DNA from: Paraburkholderia sp. BL25I1N1
Lineage (GTDB): Bacteria; Pseudomonadota; Gammaproteobacteria; Burkholderiales; Burkholderiaceae
DNA: 64,000 nucleotides
NCBI RefSeq assembly: GCF_003002025.1
Contig: NZ_PVZB01000015.1
Location: 1 to 64,000 of the forward strand
Direction: 5' to 3'
The notes beneath the pieces were generated by a model. The model was not told where the DNA came from and searched no databases. It saw only the letters and a program-made list of their open reading frames with translations. The position numbers and the translations under genes are program-made. Numbering within the stretch: position 1 is the first letter of the stretch; each line of letters opens with the position of its first letter. Below, one piece after another: positions 8,113 to 17,526 of the stretch.

Positions 8113-11100
8113 ATGGATGATCAGAAATGCAACTGCCCAACAGATCTTATCAAGCAAATCACCGATAAGGATGACCCGCTTTTCATTCCGTTTTCCGCCC
8201 ATCCATATCCGGCAGCAAGTCCAAAATTCATTGGTAGAGATCATCCGTTCGCAACTTCAGCGGAAAATTCTGACGTCAACCCACCCATTACCGAATCGAA
8301 GGCGCTGGATTTGCTGAAAGATGATCTGGCGCGAGCGGAGGAGAAAGTCCGGCGGTGTTTCACGCATAACGGTGGCCGTCAGCCAGCGCTAGCGGTACCT
8401 CGGGGGCCGCGGAATATCTACCGCGACTTATGCAAGCAGGTGCCTGATGCGATCAATATGCTCGTATTTCTCGTGTTCAAAATGGATCCGCAATACCGGG
8501 ACCATCTATTCGAACTCGCTGCCAGTCTTGATTGGCACTACCTCGCGCGGATCATACGGTCGCCAGTGTCTGTCCGCTCAAAACGTGCAATTGAACTCGG
8601 ACAACATATCCGGGCCCTGCTTTCTTCGCCTCAGAGGCGCTTTGTATGCAAGACATTGCGGAGCCTGCCAATGGCCGGCCACCGCATGCTCGCAGACGAA
8701 TATAGCCGGATCACCGGGCGGCTGACCGCACGCTATTCTTCCGTCAATGTGCAAAAGAGGATGCTGCACCATAGCGCCTCAGGAAGTCGTGGTCTGTCGG
8801 CGCTCTGTCTCTCCGGCGGCGGAATCCGCAGCGCGTCATTTTGCCTTGGGGCGATTCAGACGCTCGCCACTCACAGACTTTTCGGCCAGTTTCATTTTAT
8901 CTCAACAGTTTCCGGCGGTGGATACATCGGCACAGGGCTCATGCGCTGGCTGCTCGCGAAAACGTTCGACAAGAATGACAACACACCAGCGGGACTGGAA
9001 GACCTGCAATCGGAATTGCAGCGCCTCAGGTCGAAGGACTATGTCGCCGGCCGAGCCACCGGCGTGGCTTTTGAAGAAGAAGGGCCGCTCTCTTGGCTGA
9101 GGATGAACAGCAACTATCTTTCGCGCCGCATCTCTTTGTTTTCGGCGGATGCGTGGACGATTGTCGCGACCTATCTCCGCAATCTGTTGATCGTCTGGAT
9201 CATGTTCTGGCCGTGGGTGGCCATTTTCATTTTCATTCCGTGGTTTGCCGTCTGGCTTGGCGGATTTCCTCACGAGCCTTGTCCATGCATACCAGAAGCA
9301 CTCGGCTTCGTGGGCACGATTGCGGGAGTAGTCGGCGCTTCTTATCTTTATCAAGGCAGTACGCAACATCAAGTTTCGGATCAAGGCAGTAAGCAACAAC
9401 GATTTTCGAATTATCTAACCTGGCCATCGGAAGGCGATCAACGCGCCGCGTTCGGCGCGGCGCTCCTGTTTGTGGCCTCCTTACTCGTCTCCTATCTGTT
9501 CTGGTTCAACGCTGACCACTGGTCCCTCGCCGCTCATTCAACTGACTGTTTTCTTGCTTCCCTGCTGGGTTTTCTGAACCGCTACTGGTTCCTTACCCTG
9601 GCGATCGCGGGAACGCAGTACGTGCTCACGGGTTCCATTGCCGTCGGGAATACAAGCAGAAAGATCCTTATCCTCCTGTTTGCTGTTTCGATAGCTGTGG
9701 CATTGCAGATTCTCCTGCTCTATGGCGTCGAGCATTCCGTCGTTGACTGGAGGCATTCTCATGGAATGAAACTGGACGGCGGCAAGATACTCGAGTTACC
9801 TTCGGCCTTGCGCTCGGTGCTCACGCCCACCGCGGTGATCCTGGCGTTACTGGTCGGCGAATCGGTGAAGACCGCGCTGCGCTCACGCGCCGAGGCGCCT
9901 GACCGGCGCGAGCATCAAGGCCGAACCCATGCTTTTATCCTGATGATGCTCTCGGAGTGGGTCATCAGCGGAGCCGTGATTATTCTCGTTCCAGCCTTAC
10001 TCTCTTCATACGGCGGATCTGTTCCGGCCGCAACGGCTGCCGGAAGCAGTGTCTCGCTTCTAATCAGCATCTACGCGGGATTTCGCCAAAACAGTCCGGG
10101 CAAACCAGACGCACGCTCACCTATGGGATTCACATTGCTCGGCAGTCTGGGAATGATTCTGCTCGCCCTGATCATTGCGATCGGGGCGTGGAAAGTATTC
10201 GAACATTTCGCAACTGCGCAACCGTGGCAGTCTCCGGTGCGCTGCGAGTGTACTGGCTTGTCCGAGACGCGGGCGCCCCCAATCGGTTTTAACGTGAGCT
10301 TGCCCGTCTCGGGGCGATCGCAAAGCGGCTTCACCGTTCCCCCAGATGAGCGACTCTGCGTGCTTCCGCAAGAGCATTGCGTCGACAGATCTTTCGCAGA
10401 CTACTTCGCTGCCCAGCTCGCGCAGTTCGACAATGACGCGATGCGCAATACATTGGGGGCACTTGCGCTGTCCGCGATGGTTTGTTTCCTGTTGAGTTGG
10501 TTCATTCACATGAACGAGTTTAGTCTGCACGGTTTTTATCGGGACCGACTGATTCGCGCTTTCTACGGTGGCTTCCGGGGAATCACGAATCCGCGCGCTC
10601 CGCAGCTCTTTACAGGCTTCGATGCGAACGACGATGTGTTTTTGAGCAGATTGAAACGATTCTATCGGGTGTCGTCGCCTAAGTTCGATCACAAGTTCGA
10701 TATGATGAAGCCGCCCTTTCTTGTGGTCAACACAGCACTCAATCTCGTGAAAGGGGATGCGTTAGCATGGCAGGAGCGCAAGGCGGATAGCTTCACGTTC
10801 ACTGCGCTGCGCGCTGGAAACTACCGTTTGGGATACCGGCCAGTAGTCTATTTTGCCCAAGGTGTGAAGCTGGGAACTGCGATGGCCATTTCTGGCGCCG
10901 CGTTCAACCCGAACATGGGCTACAACAGTAGCGCGCCACTAGCTTTTCTCATGTCCGTGTTCAATGTGCGGCTGGGATGGTGGCTCGGCAATCCCCGCGC
11001 GGAGACATGGAAACACAAGGATCCCAATTGGTCGAGCTACCAACTGCTCAAAGAAGCGGCAGGCCAGACTGCCGATGACGGCAACTGGATTCACCTTTCC

Positions 11101-11664
11101 GATGGCGGACATTTCGACAATCTCGGGCTGTGGGAAATGATCCATCGTCGTTGTCGGTTCATCCTCGTGATCGACGCGAGTGCGGACAAGTCATTTTCAA
11201 TGGAGGACTTCTATTCGGCGATCCGGAAAATCCGCATCGACATGGGGATCGAGATCGAGCCGGAGGACGAGCCTGTCCTGCTTTTTCCGCGCTCGATGCG
11301 GGCCTCCGGACGCTGCTTCGCCCGCTTCAGGATTCGATACTCGAGAATGGAAGGTCATAGGGGGCCGCCTGAACTGGATGGGCAAATTCTTTATCTCAAG
11401 CCATGCCTTTATGGACTTGAGCCCCCTGATGTCCTCGAGTATGCGGAAAAGCACCCGGACTTCCCGCATGAGCCCACAGCAGACCAGTTCTTCGGTGAAT
11501 CGCAGTTCGAGAGTTATCGGAAGCTCGGCGAATGGGAGATGGATTGTTTGCTCAGGGACGTGCTTAACATCCCTCCACGGGACGACATTCCTGCGAACGT
11601 GCCTTTGAGTCCTCGCGATACACGCCGCAGAAACAAGAGCAAGAAAGATAGCCTGTTCTCATGA
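8113..11664 (+). CDS. patatin-like phospholipase with internal polytopic membrane domain
   Basis: A 1183-residue protein expected to be a lipid acyl hydrolase anchored in the inner membrane. The patatin oxyanion motif is GGGIRS at residues 235-240. The probable nucleophile is Ser267 in VSGGGYIG, a slight departure from the usual GxSxG. The catalytic Asp of the DG[GA] motif is probably Asp997 in SDGGHFDNLG. Between them, residues about 357-795 contain roughly ten hydrophobic helices, so the catalytic domain is split by a membrane insert. The start at 8113 has GAGGGGG five bases upstream; an in-frame ATG at 8083 and TTG at 8071 are alternatives. The stop overlaps the next start by four bases. 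Base composition is lower in GC than the core genes. Patatin activity is well supported by motifs; substrate and role are unknown. Confidence 0.82.
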   Translation: MDDQKCNCPTDLIKQITDKDDPLFIPFSAHPYPAASPKFIGRDHPFATSAENSDVNPPITESKALDLLKDDLARAEEKVRRCFTHNGGRQPALAVPRGPRNIYRDLCKQVPDAINMLVFLVFKMDPQYRDHLFELAASLDWHYLARIIRSPVSVRSKRAIELGQHIRALLSSPQRRFVCKTLRSLPMAGHRMLADEYSRITGRLTARYSSVNVQKRMLHHSASGSRGLSALCLSGGGIRSASFCLGAIQTLATHRLFGQFHFISTVSGGGYIGTGLMRWLLAKTFDKNDNTPAGLEDLQSELQRLRSKDYVAGRATGVAFEEEGPLSWLRMNSNYLSRRISLFSADAWTIVATYLRNLLIVWIMFWPWVAIFIFIPWFAVWLGGFPHEPCPCIPEALGFVGTIAGVVGASYLYQGSTQHQVSDQGSKQQRFSNYLTWPSEGDQRAAFGAALLFVASLLVSYLFWFNADHWSLAAHSTDCFLASLLGFLNRYWFLTLAIAGTQYVLTGSIAVGNTSRKILILLFAVSIAVALQILLLYGVEHSVVDWRHSHGMKLDGGKILELPSALRSVLTPTAVILALLVGESVKTALRSRAEAPDRREHQGRTHAFILMMLSEWVISGAVIILVPALLSSYGGSVPAATAAGSSVSLLISIYAGFRQNSPGKPDARSPMGFTLLGSLGMILLALIIAIGAWKVFEHFATAQPWQSPVRCECTGLSETRAPPIGFNVSLPVSGRSQSGFTVPPDERLCVLPQEHCVDRSFADYFAAQLAQFDNDAMRNTLGALALSAMVCFLLSWFIHMNEFSLHGFYRDRLIRAFYGGFRGITNPRAPQLFTGFDANDDVFLSRLKRFYRVSSPKFDHKFDMMKPPFLVVNTALNLVKGDALAWQERKADSFTFTALRAGNYRLGYRPVVYFAQGVKLGTAMAISGAAFNPNMGYNSSAPLAFLMSVFNVRLGWWLGNPRAETWKHKDPNWSSYQLLKEAAGQTADDGNWIHLSDGGHFDNLGLWEMIHRRCRFILVIDASADKSFSMEDFYSAIRKIRIDMGIEIEPEDEPVLLFPRSMRASGRCFARFRIRYSRMEGHRGPPELDGQILYLKPCLYGLEPPDVLEYAEKHPDFPHEPTADQFFGESQFESYRKLGEWEMDCLLRDVLNIPPRDDIPANVPLSPRDTRRRNKSKKDSLFS

Positions 11665-12881
11665 ATATGCGGCGGATTCCGAGGAAATTCTGTATTCGCT
11701 GCGCCCGGATGGCGGCGCTCTTAACCATTGTTGTGAGGCTATTTCCAGCGGAGGCGGTCGCAGCCACGTCGGGTGGTCACGAGTCGCGGACCTTCCTACC
11801 AAGCGTCGCGAACCAGAGGCTGTTCTGTGAGTCGGGAGTGCACCCGAACTGGACCAAGATCGGTTGTGGTCAATCGCCAAAATGCAAGGCCAGGTGTATT
11901 CCGCTGCTTCCTTGTAATCAGAACCGGCTCGATACGATCATGAGCTCATGTAACGCGCAAACCTGCTTTCCGCTCAAATTACATCGCACGCTCGACAGAT
12001 TCGGCTGCGCTTTCGCGGCGGACGAATTCTGGGCTCCAAATGACGCTTCTCCTCAGGCGAACGGATTGACGTTGAAAGACGGGAAGGTATCGATATCCTG
12101 GAACCGTCCTTCATGCAAGAAAGTTGAGCTTGATCAAATCCAGAAAGAGTTGAACGGCGAGTTGTTTGGTCCGAAATACCAGCAGCGGGCGTACGCTGAA
12201 CTGCTGAAGCGTGGGTGCAATGTGGATTTGGCTCAGCTGGGGATAAATGGACGGTATGACCATGTAGCGCTCAAATGGCCCGATTTCACGCCGATCCCGC
12301 TCCCCTCCGGCCCTCAACCGCAGCCAGAGATGACGGTTCTATTCGAACCGCTGCCAGAAATGACCGTTCTATTTGAACCGCAGGCTACTGTAAGGCCGCT
12401 CCCGCTACCTCCGGTCGATTCTCCACAGCCCATCTGCACCATGCTCGATGAGCTCTCGAAGTCCCGGCGTTTTGCTTTGTGCTCCGGTTCTTCGAGCTCT
12501 CACAATGTCATGCTCACGTTCACTGGCCTTTCGTCGCCTGATGACCCAAACACTGCGGCCGTGATGGTTAGCGTCCCCGCGTCTCCCGCCGAAACTGGTC
12601 CCATCTCCCCTCCAGAGTCGCCGCCCGCAGCCATAGGCCACCCTGCTGCGGCCGCCGCCGCCGCAGGTTCGATCGGTCTAGGGGCGCTGCTTGCGGGCGT
12701 CGTCAAATCGTTGTCTGAGATGTTCAAGCGCAAGCGCAAATCGGCACAAGACATGCCGAACCCATGGCGTGTGCAAGACGTGGTCGTCATTGCCAGTCTG
12801 CCAGAGCCTTACACAGTGACCTCAAGTTTAGCGAGTCCCGGCAATGGAAAACGAGGCACCAATCCGAAGCGTTCCGCCTGA
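11661..12881 (+). CDS. hypothetical exported, cysteine-rich protein
   Basis: A 406-residue protein, family not recognised. The N-terminus (residues 1-35) looks like a signal peptide: basic stretch, hydrophobic MAALLTIVV, then AVAA. Residues about 55-120 hold some nine cysteines (CESG, GCGQ, KCKARC, CNAQTC), suggesting disulphides outside the cytoplasm. A proline-rich middle carries a 10-residue tandem duplication PEMTVLFEP. Near the C-terminus an alanine/glycine-rich segment (GSIGLGALLAGVV) could span the membrane, followed by basic KRKRK. The ATGA overlap with the patatin gene indicates translational coupling, so the two probably act together at the envelope. Confidence 0.65.
   Translation: MNMRRIPRKFCIRCARMAALLTIVVRLFPAEAVAATSGGHESRTFLPSVANQRLFCESGVHPNWTKIGCGQSPKCKARCIPLLPCNQNRLDTIMSSCNAQTCFPLKLHRTLDRFGCAFAADEFWAPNDASPQANGLTLKDGKVSISWNRPSCKKVELDQIQKELNGELFGPKYQQRAYAELLKRGCNVDLAQLGINGRYDHVALKWPDFTPIPLPSGPQPQPEMTVLFEPLPEMTVLFEPQATVRPLPLPPVDSPQPICTMLDELSKSRRFALCSGSSSSHNVMLTFTGLSSPDDPNTAAVMVSVPASPAETGPISPPESPPAAIGHPAAAAAAAGSIGLGALLAGVVKSLSEMFKRKRKSAQDMPNPWRVQDVVVIASLPEPYTVTSSLASPGNGKRGTNPKRSA
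12324..12383 (+). repeat. 30-base in-frame tandem duplication
   Basis: Two adjacent 30-base units encode PEMTVLFEPL and PEMTVLFEPQ inside the exported protein gene. The units differ at about four bases, mostly silent, so the duplication is not brand new and has kept its protein sequence. Confidence 0.85.
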
Positions 12882-13335
12882 GCCCACTATCGCGTGGTTC
12901 GTTCGCGATCTGCTACCTGACGCAGCTTGGCACGAGTTCGACCTTGGGCTGGCTTCACTCCGCGGTTTGGAGCCGACCCGTCGCGCACTCGCCCGACACG
13001 GAGGGCGAGACGCTTGGTCACAATTCATCGCGGAGTCGCGCCGCGTGTTGCCCGACTTATTGTCGATTCCTTTCTATGACGTTATTCAAAAGTCCGCTTT
13101 GGTCTCACTCTCGCATAGAACGTTAACCGTGAACCTCCATCCGCTGCTGTCCGTCTATGCGGGCGGTCGTCCATTGGACGCGACAATCAAGCTCGACTGC
13201 ACGGTACAACTCGAGTTTGGAGCAGTCGGGCGAGGGGGCTACGTGCTGGCGGATACAACGTTCCAGCTATGTCATGGAGGGAAGGACGTGATTCGGTCAA
13301 TTGACGGACATCACTTTTTGCCACGGTGTCGCTAA
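12844..13335 (+). CDS. hypothetical protein, third gene of patatin operon
   Basis: A 163-residue soluble protein with no signal peptide or clear membrane segment. Family not recognised. The N-terminal half is helical in character (ARHGGRDAWSQFIAESRRVLPDLL) and the C-terminal half looks beta-rich (VSLSHRTLTVNLHPLLSV, TIKLDCTVQLEFG). It overlaps the end of the preceding gene by 38 bases in another frame, which supports an operon of three genes. The late part resembles a small beta-sandwich, but no motif allows a function. Confidence 0.55.
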   Translation: MENEAPIRSVPPEPTIAWFVRDLLPDAAWHEFDLGLASLRGLEPTRRALARHGGRDAWSQFIAESRRVLPDLLSIPFYDVIQKSALVSLSHRTLTVNLHPLLSVYAGGRPLDATIKLDCTVQLEFGAVGRGGYVLADTTFQLCHGGKDVIRSIDGHHFLPRCR

Positions 13336-13423
13336 GTAGGGACGTCATAACTTATGTCAGTTTTCTCGGACACCGTCGATATAGGCGCGTACTTGACATT
13401 TTCGTGAAAGGACATAACGTGAA

Positions 13424-13443
13424 ATCACCAGTGATCTTTTTTC
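13424..13443 (+). terminator. possible terminator of patatin operon
   Basis: A short perfect stem ATCAC/GTGAT is followed by C and six T. It lies about 90 bases after the last gene of the operon. The stem is only five base pairs, so the call is tentative. Confidence 0.35.
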
Positions 13444-13634
13444 TTCTACTCGTCTAAGCATTAAGGCCGACGACGTTACGTAGTCCGTTCTTATATGGGC
13501 ACAACGGTCGATGGTGCGTCAGCGTCCATTTCCACTCTGGGGGTGAAACGGCAGCAGTGTGCGTTCCGACCGCATGGAAGCGCCGACGGCAAGCGGCTCG
13601 TTCGACCCCGCTAATGGACGAGCGAAATCGTGCG

Positions 13635-14846
13635 CTAGAATTTGACGTGCAATCGCCGCATCACCAGGATCGCGACGACGATGAACACTGCGATCACACC
13701 GACTTGTAAACCGAACGCGGCGAAGTCAGACACTGCCTCGGGCTTATTGGCCGCGCGCAACTCGACCAAGAATTCCTTGGCCAGGGTCCGGTCTACAAGT
13801 TGCGGCACGGCGAACGTGGCGGCCATCGCGGCGAGCACGTTTTGATAGGTGCTCTGCCGCAATGCGCCGCGGTTCGCCAGCATCGCGCGGCTGGCTTCGA
13901 TGGAAAAGTTGGCGTGTTCGCGCACAATGCGGCTCTTGCGCACAAAGAATTCGAGTTCCCGCACCGCTGTGTTCATCTGGTTCAGGTGCAAGGTCGCGAC
14001 GGACCCGTAGACGGCCTCGTCCCGATACGCGGACAGGTTCTGCTCCTGTTGCATGATCGAAACCTGAAGCAGTTCGAACTCCTGCAACACCGCGAGATTC
14101 CGGCGCACTTGCGCGGCCGCAGGCGCGATCAGCGTGTTGAAGCCGGAAGAGGACTGCTTCTTCAACAAATCCCGTGCGCTCGACTCCATCTCCGCGAGCT
14201 GACGCTCGAACTCCGCGAGCCACCTTGGTTCGCGATACTGTCGGATCTGCCAATACGCCTTGTGAGCAAGCAGGTCGATGGATACGAGCAATGCTTTGTA
14301 GCCAAACAGGCTGTCCGTGCTCCATATGGGCGTTGTGGCATCGCTTTCCGTGACGGCCATGTACGTATTTTCGATCTCTCGCGGCGTGCCATCGAGCGCG
14401 ATGGAAAGTAGACATAGCGCGCTTGACGCACTCACATCCTGTGCGAGTGCCGTGGGCGCCGTGCGCCCGCCGCTGAGCGGAAGCGCGAATGGAATCATGC
14501 GGTCGATGGCATCGGCGACCGTATTCTTCCGGACGTAGGCGTGATAGACCGACGTGTAGCCCCAGATGACCGTCGCATCCATCGTTGCAATCAGCTCGGC
14601 AGCGCGCCTGTAGAGAAGCGGCCACACGCTCTCCACGTCGCCTTTGCCGTTGAGCGCGACCTGCATCAATTCGGCGTCGTGTGCGCCCTGGGCCGGCTGA
14701 GGGGGCAGGAACATCACATCATCGAGCGTGAAAAAGCCCTTCTCTCTCCATGCCTCGGCGGCCTTGAAGATCCCGCCGAGCGACCCCGAGGGACCGTAGA
14801 AGGTCAGAATAAGCGCGGGTTCCTCATTGGGTCGATTGCTCTGCAC
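13635..14846 (-). CDS. hypothetical protein with C-terminal membrane anchor
   Basis: A 403-residue protein, family not recognised. It has a mixed alpha/beta start (LILTFYGPSGSLGG), a mostly helical, charged middle (residues about 200-330) and a single C-terminal hydrophobic helix, FGLQVGVIAVFIVVAILVM, followed by basic RRLHVKF. This layout suggests a cytoplasmic protein tail-anchored in the inner membrane. It is the second gene of a two-gene unit facing the patatin operon, with a short gap after the preceding gene. The convergent pair may belong to the same accessory module, but only proximity suggests it. Confidence 0.55.
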   Translation of the reverse strand: MQSNRPNEEPALILTFYGPSGSLGGIFKAAEAWREKGFFTLDDVMFLPPQPAQGAHDAELMQVALNGKGDVESVWPLLYRRAAELIATMDATVIWGYTSVYHAYVRKNTVADAIDRMIPFALPLSGGRTAPTALAQDVSASSALCLLSIALDGTPREIENTYMAVTESDATTPIWSTDSLFGYKALLVSIDLLAHKAYWQIRQYREPRWLAEFERQLAEMESSARDLLKKQSSSGFNTLIAPAAAQVRRNLAVLQEFELLQVSIMQQEQNLSAYRDEAVYGSVATLHLNQMNTAVRELEFFVRKSRIVREHANFSIEASRAMLANRGALRQSTYQNVLAAMAATFAVPQLVDRTLAKEFLVELRAANKPEAVSDFAAFGLQVGVIAVFIVVAILVMRRLHVKF

Positions 14847-14854
14847 CCCCCCTC

Positions 14855-15382
14855 CTATTCATTCGTGTTGTCATCCTGCCGGTGCCGTTCGAGGATTCGC
14901 CTCAGTATCTCACGCGCCTCGCGCATGCTGTTGCGCACCTGGGGCACCTTCTGTGCGACCGCCCCCCTTCTCACCGGAGCCTGAGCGAGTGCTTTCTTCA
15001 GGTCCTGTCGCGTGATCGCGCGAAGCGGTTCGGCGAGCGGGGACCCGGGGGGCATCGCATCCACAGTGAGCACCGCGATCCGCTTCATAGTGTCAATATG
15101 ATCCGCGTTGTCGGACTCCAGTTCGTTCAGCAGCGCGTCGAGCCGTTTGAGATCGGCTGGGCTCCACACGGAAGTTACCTGCTCGAATTGGGTGCCGAGC
15201 CATTGCAACAGCTTGATCATGTAAGCGTCAGCGCGTGCCATGTCCTCACCCTCCAGGTTGGCCAGTCTTCTCCACAAGGCATCCATCAGTTGCGTGCGCA
15301 TTTCATCCGGCGAATCCCGCGCGCGCTCTACGTGTTCTAACGATTGCGAGGTGGCCTGAACCGAGTCCTCCTCGCTGAACAT
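14855..15382 (-). CDS. hypothetical helical protein
   Basis: A 175-residue, strongly charged protein that looks almost wholly helical, with possible coiled-coil stretches (residues about 80-110 and 150-170, REAREILRRILERHRQDD). No membrane segment or known motif. It lies eight bases upstream of the tail-anchored protein gene and is surely co-transcribed with it. It may be a partner or adaptor of that protein. Function unknown. Confidence 0.55.
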   Translation of the reverse strand: MFSEEDSVQATSQSLEHVERARDSPDEMRTQLMDALWRRLANLEGEDMARADAYMIKLLQWLGTQFEQVTSVWSPADLKRLDALLNELESDNADHIDTMKRIAVLTVDAMPPGSPLAEPLRAITRQDLKKALAQAPVRRGAVAQKVPQVRNSMREAREILRRILERHRQDDNTNE

Positions 15383-15387
15383 AAGCA

Positions 15388-15652
15388 GTTCGCCGCGAAA
15401 TTAAGCACTTTGTGCAACGGCGGATACCCTGAAACGTCCAGTTCGAACTGCACTACTGCTAAGGACAACAACGCGAGTTGCCGCTCTAGCACTATTGCCT
15501 GCCAAAAGAGCGCGCCGGAACGACGCGTTGGATTCACTCCACGAACCAACGATCGCACGCGTTCTCGCACCTGCGTAGCAGCGCGCGTGGCACAGCTTCT
15601 CCGGGTCGTCGCGCACGAGGGCAAAGAGCGCATCGAGATCGAGATCGGCCAA
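15388..15652 (-). pseudogene. decayed DUF3135-like gene
   Basis: One minus frame starts with LADLDLDALFALVRDDPEKL, like the start of small DUF3135 proteins. The continuation (QVRERVRSLVRG, then VLERQLALLSLAVVQFELDV) is in a different frame, so at least one frameshift separates the halves. Just upstream another short fragment ends in KKPVAQMLTDYQSALGARLP and a stop. The similarity is judged by eye. Confidence 0.35.
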
Positions 15653-15659
15653 CGACTAG

Positions 15660-16941
15660 CGGAAGAGCGCGCCGCGTCAGGGAAGACGCGCACCGAGCGC
15701 CGATTGGTAGTCGGTAAGCATCTGGGCGACCGGCTTCTTGCCCGCACGCGCCATCACAAGCAGATTGAAATGCAGCGTCGCGATTGGGAAACGGACTGCC
15801 TGCTTTTGGGACCCTCGATCAAATCAATGAATGGCCGAACCTCTCCTAGGGCGAAACAGTACATCGCACAGCCAGCAACTTGATAGCCTTCAGCTCCTTG
15901 GCGATCCTCCGTAATTCTATAAACAAGGAACAACGTGACCGATCCGGCATGCTCCGACGAACGCACCGATGCGCAGCGAGTAACAGACCGGAGAGCCACG
16001 CGCGGCACGGGGCTGCCGAGACTAAGGCTCATCAGCAATTCAGCCCAACTACTGGACGATGAGCGTTTCGATGCGAGTTTTATGTGCGATGTCCCACATT
16101 CATCGCATTAGACGTGCTCCGCGAACCGGAAAGTGTGCGCGCGAGCGGCACGGTCCTTGTTCGCCGGATCGGATGCCTCCCACGACAAGGCGCCGGACGA
16201 TCTCTGTGTCTGATGTGCGATACGCTCCGGAACCGCTGCGACAGGCGTCGGGAGAATACGCGATATGCGATACGACGACTCAACAAAGCGGCCAGCATAT
16301 CGAACTACGAGACTTTAGTTCTCGACGCGCTATTGAGAAAAGCACTGCCTTGCTTCGTTTCACGCCGACTTTGCGAGGCAAGGCGCGTTGACAGCCGGGT
16401 AGGCTTTGCGGCCTATACGCGTGCGCTGAAGGTGGCGGCCGCTGCCTGACGTGAAGCGGACGTTTGACCGTCGGTTAGCGCATTGACCCGAACGGCAGCA
16501 ACTGGCCGAACCCGGCCCGGCGACGAAGGTCGCACCGCATCGTCGGAGGCCGTGGACGCCGAGGTCAGGTGCCGACCCGCTACAGCCCTTCGGCCAAGCC
16601 AGATTAAATGGCTGTTTGCAAGGTACAACGGCCTTTCGCTCAGTTAGGTCAGCGGGTAGACCCTCGCACAGAGTGGTTGGTCGGCGGGCGGCCTTGTAAA
16701 CGAACGTCCGGTTCGAAGGATTTAGTCCGCGTGCGCTTGCCCTTGACCGACCGAGCTTATTCTGTCCACGCAGGCGTTCAGCTTGCGGCCTACCCGTTTC
16801 CAGTTGATTCTCGTCCAGGACTGCTTTTGCGCTAAGGACTCAGCAAGGCTGCGGCTTATCCCCTTTACGGATACCTCTGTCCATTTCCGGAAAGGCGGCG
16901 CCACGAAAACGATTCGGGTCGCGGCGCCCACATCGCGAAGT
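15660..16941. other. long gene-poor stretch
   Basis: About 1.3 kb with only short overlapping open frames on both strands and no recognisable protein. Parts near 16440-16570 read like the decayed intergenic mosaic seen elsewhere in the island. I see no RNA gene. Confidence 0.45.
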
Positions 16942-17514
16942 TCACTCGACCAGAAGAGTCGATTTCAAGGTGACTGCATTCGCCAGATTGTAGACGTTGG
17001 GAGAAGTGGCCATTACCGCGTCATGGATTTCGGCGAACTGTTGCTTAGTACCGCTACCCTTGATACGAACGGTGTAACGCAGGCTTTCGTAGCCGTTTGC
17101 CACGTCCGGGTCGATCCCGAGAAATCCTCTAAGATCGATGTCACCCTCAGTCTCGATCTCCAGAGATTGCAGCGTGATCCCGCGAACGGCGCATTGCGCC
17201 ACGTAACCCACCGCTATGCAGGCGTTCAGCGCCGCGATCAGATGCTCCTGAGGATTGGCGAATTGGTTCGAGCCACCAAGTTCGCAAGGCTCATCGATAT
17301 CGATCGTGAATCGACGCGACACCTCCTGCCCTCCGATCGCAAACCCCTCTACCTCGGCGCGAGTCCGGGTCTGCCCCTGCCAGGTCGTAGCAACGCGCCA
17401 ACTGGTGGCGGCTTTCGATGCATCGCCCTTGACGCCCTCGATCAGGGCGAACAGGTCGTCGACGTTGACGCAGTTAACGATGTTAGGTTCATCGGACTGT
17501 GCATTGGCAATCAT
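16942..17514 (-). CDS. OsmC family protein
   Basis: A 190-residue OsmC/Ohr-fold protein. Family members reduce organic hydroperoxides with two cysteines or act on related thiol chemistry. The core is visible: ANPQEHLIAALNACIAVGYV, with Cys99 at the position of the first active cysteine. The segment that normally carries the second cysteine reads TSPNVYNLANAV and lacks it, so this is not a standard two-cysteine peroxidase. Cys108 is the only nearby candidate. A strong AAGGAG ribosome binding site precedes the ATG. It lies 12 bases after the diiron protein gene and is surely in the same operon. Confidence 0.82.
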   Translation of the reverse strand: MIANAQSDEPNIVNCVNVDDLFALIEGVKGDASKAATSWRVATTWQGQTRTRAEVEGFAIGGQEVSRRFTIDIDEPCELGGSNQFANPQEHLIAALNACIAVGYVAQCAVRGITLQSLEIETEGDIDLRGFLGIDPDVANGYESLRYTVRIKGSGTKQQFAEIHDAVMATSPNVYNLANAVTLKSTLLVE

Positions 17515-17526
17515 GTTCCATCTCCT

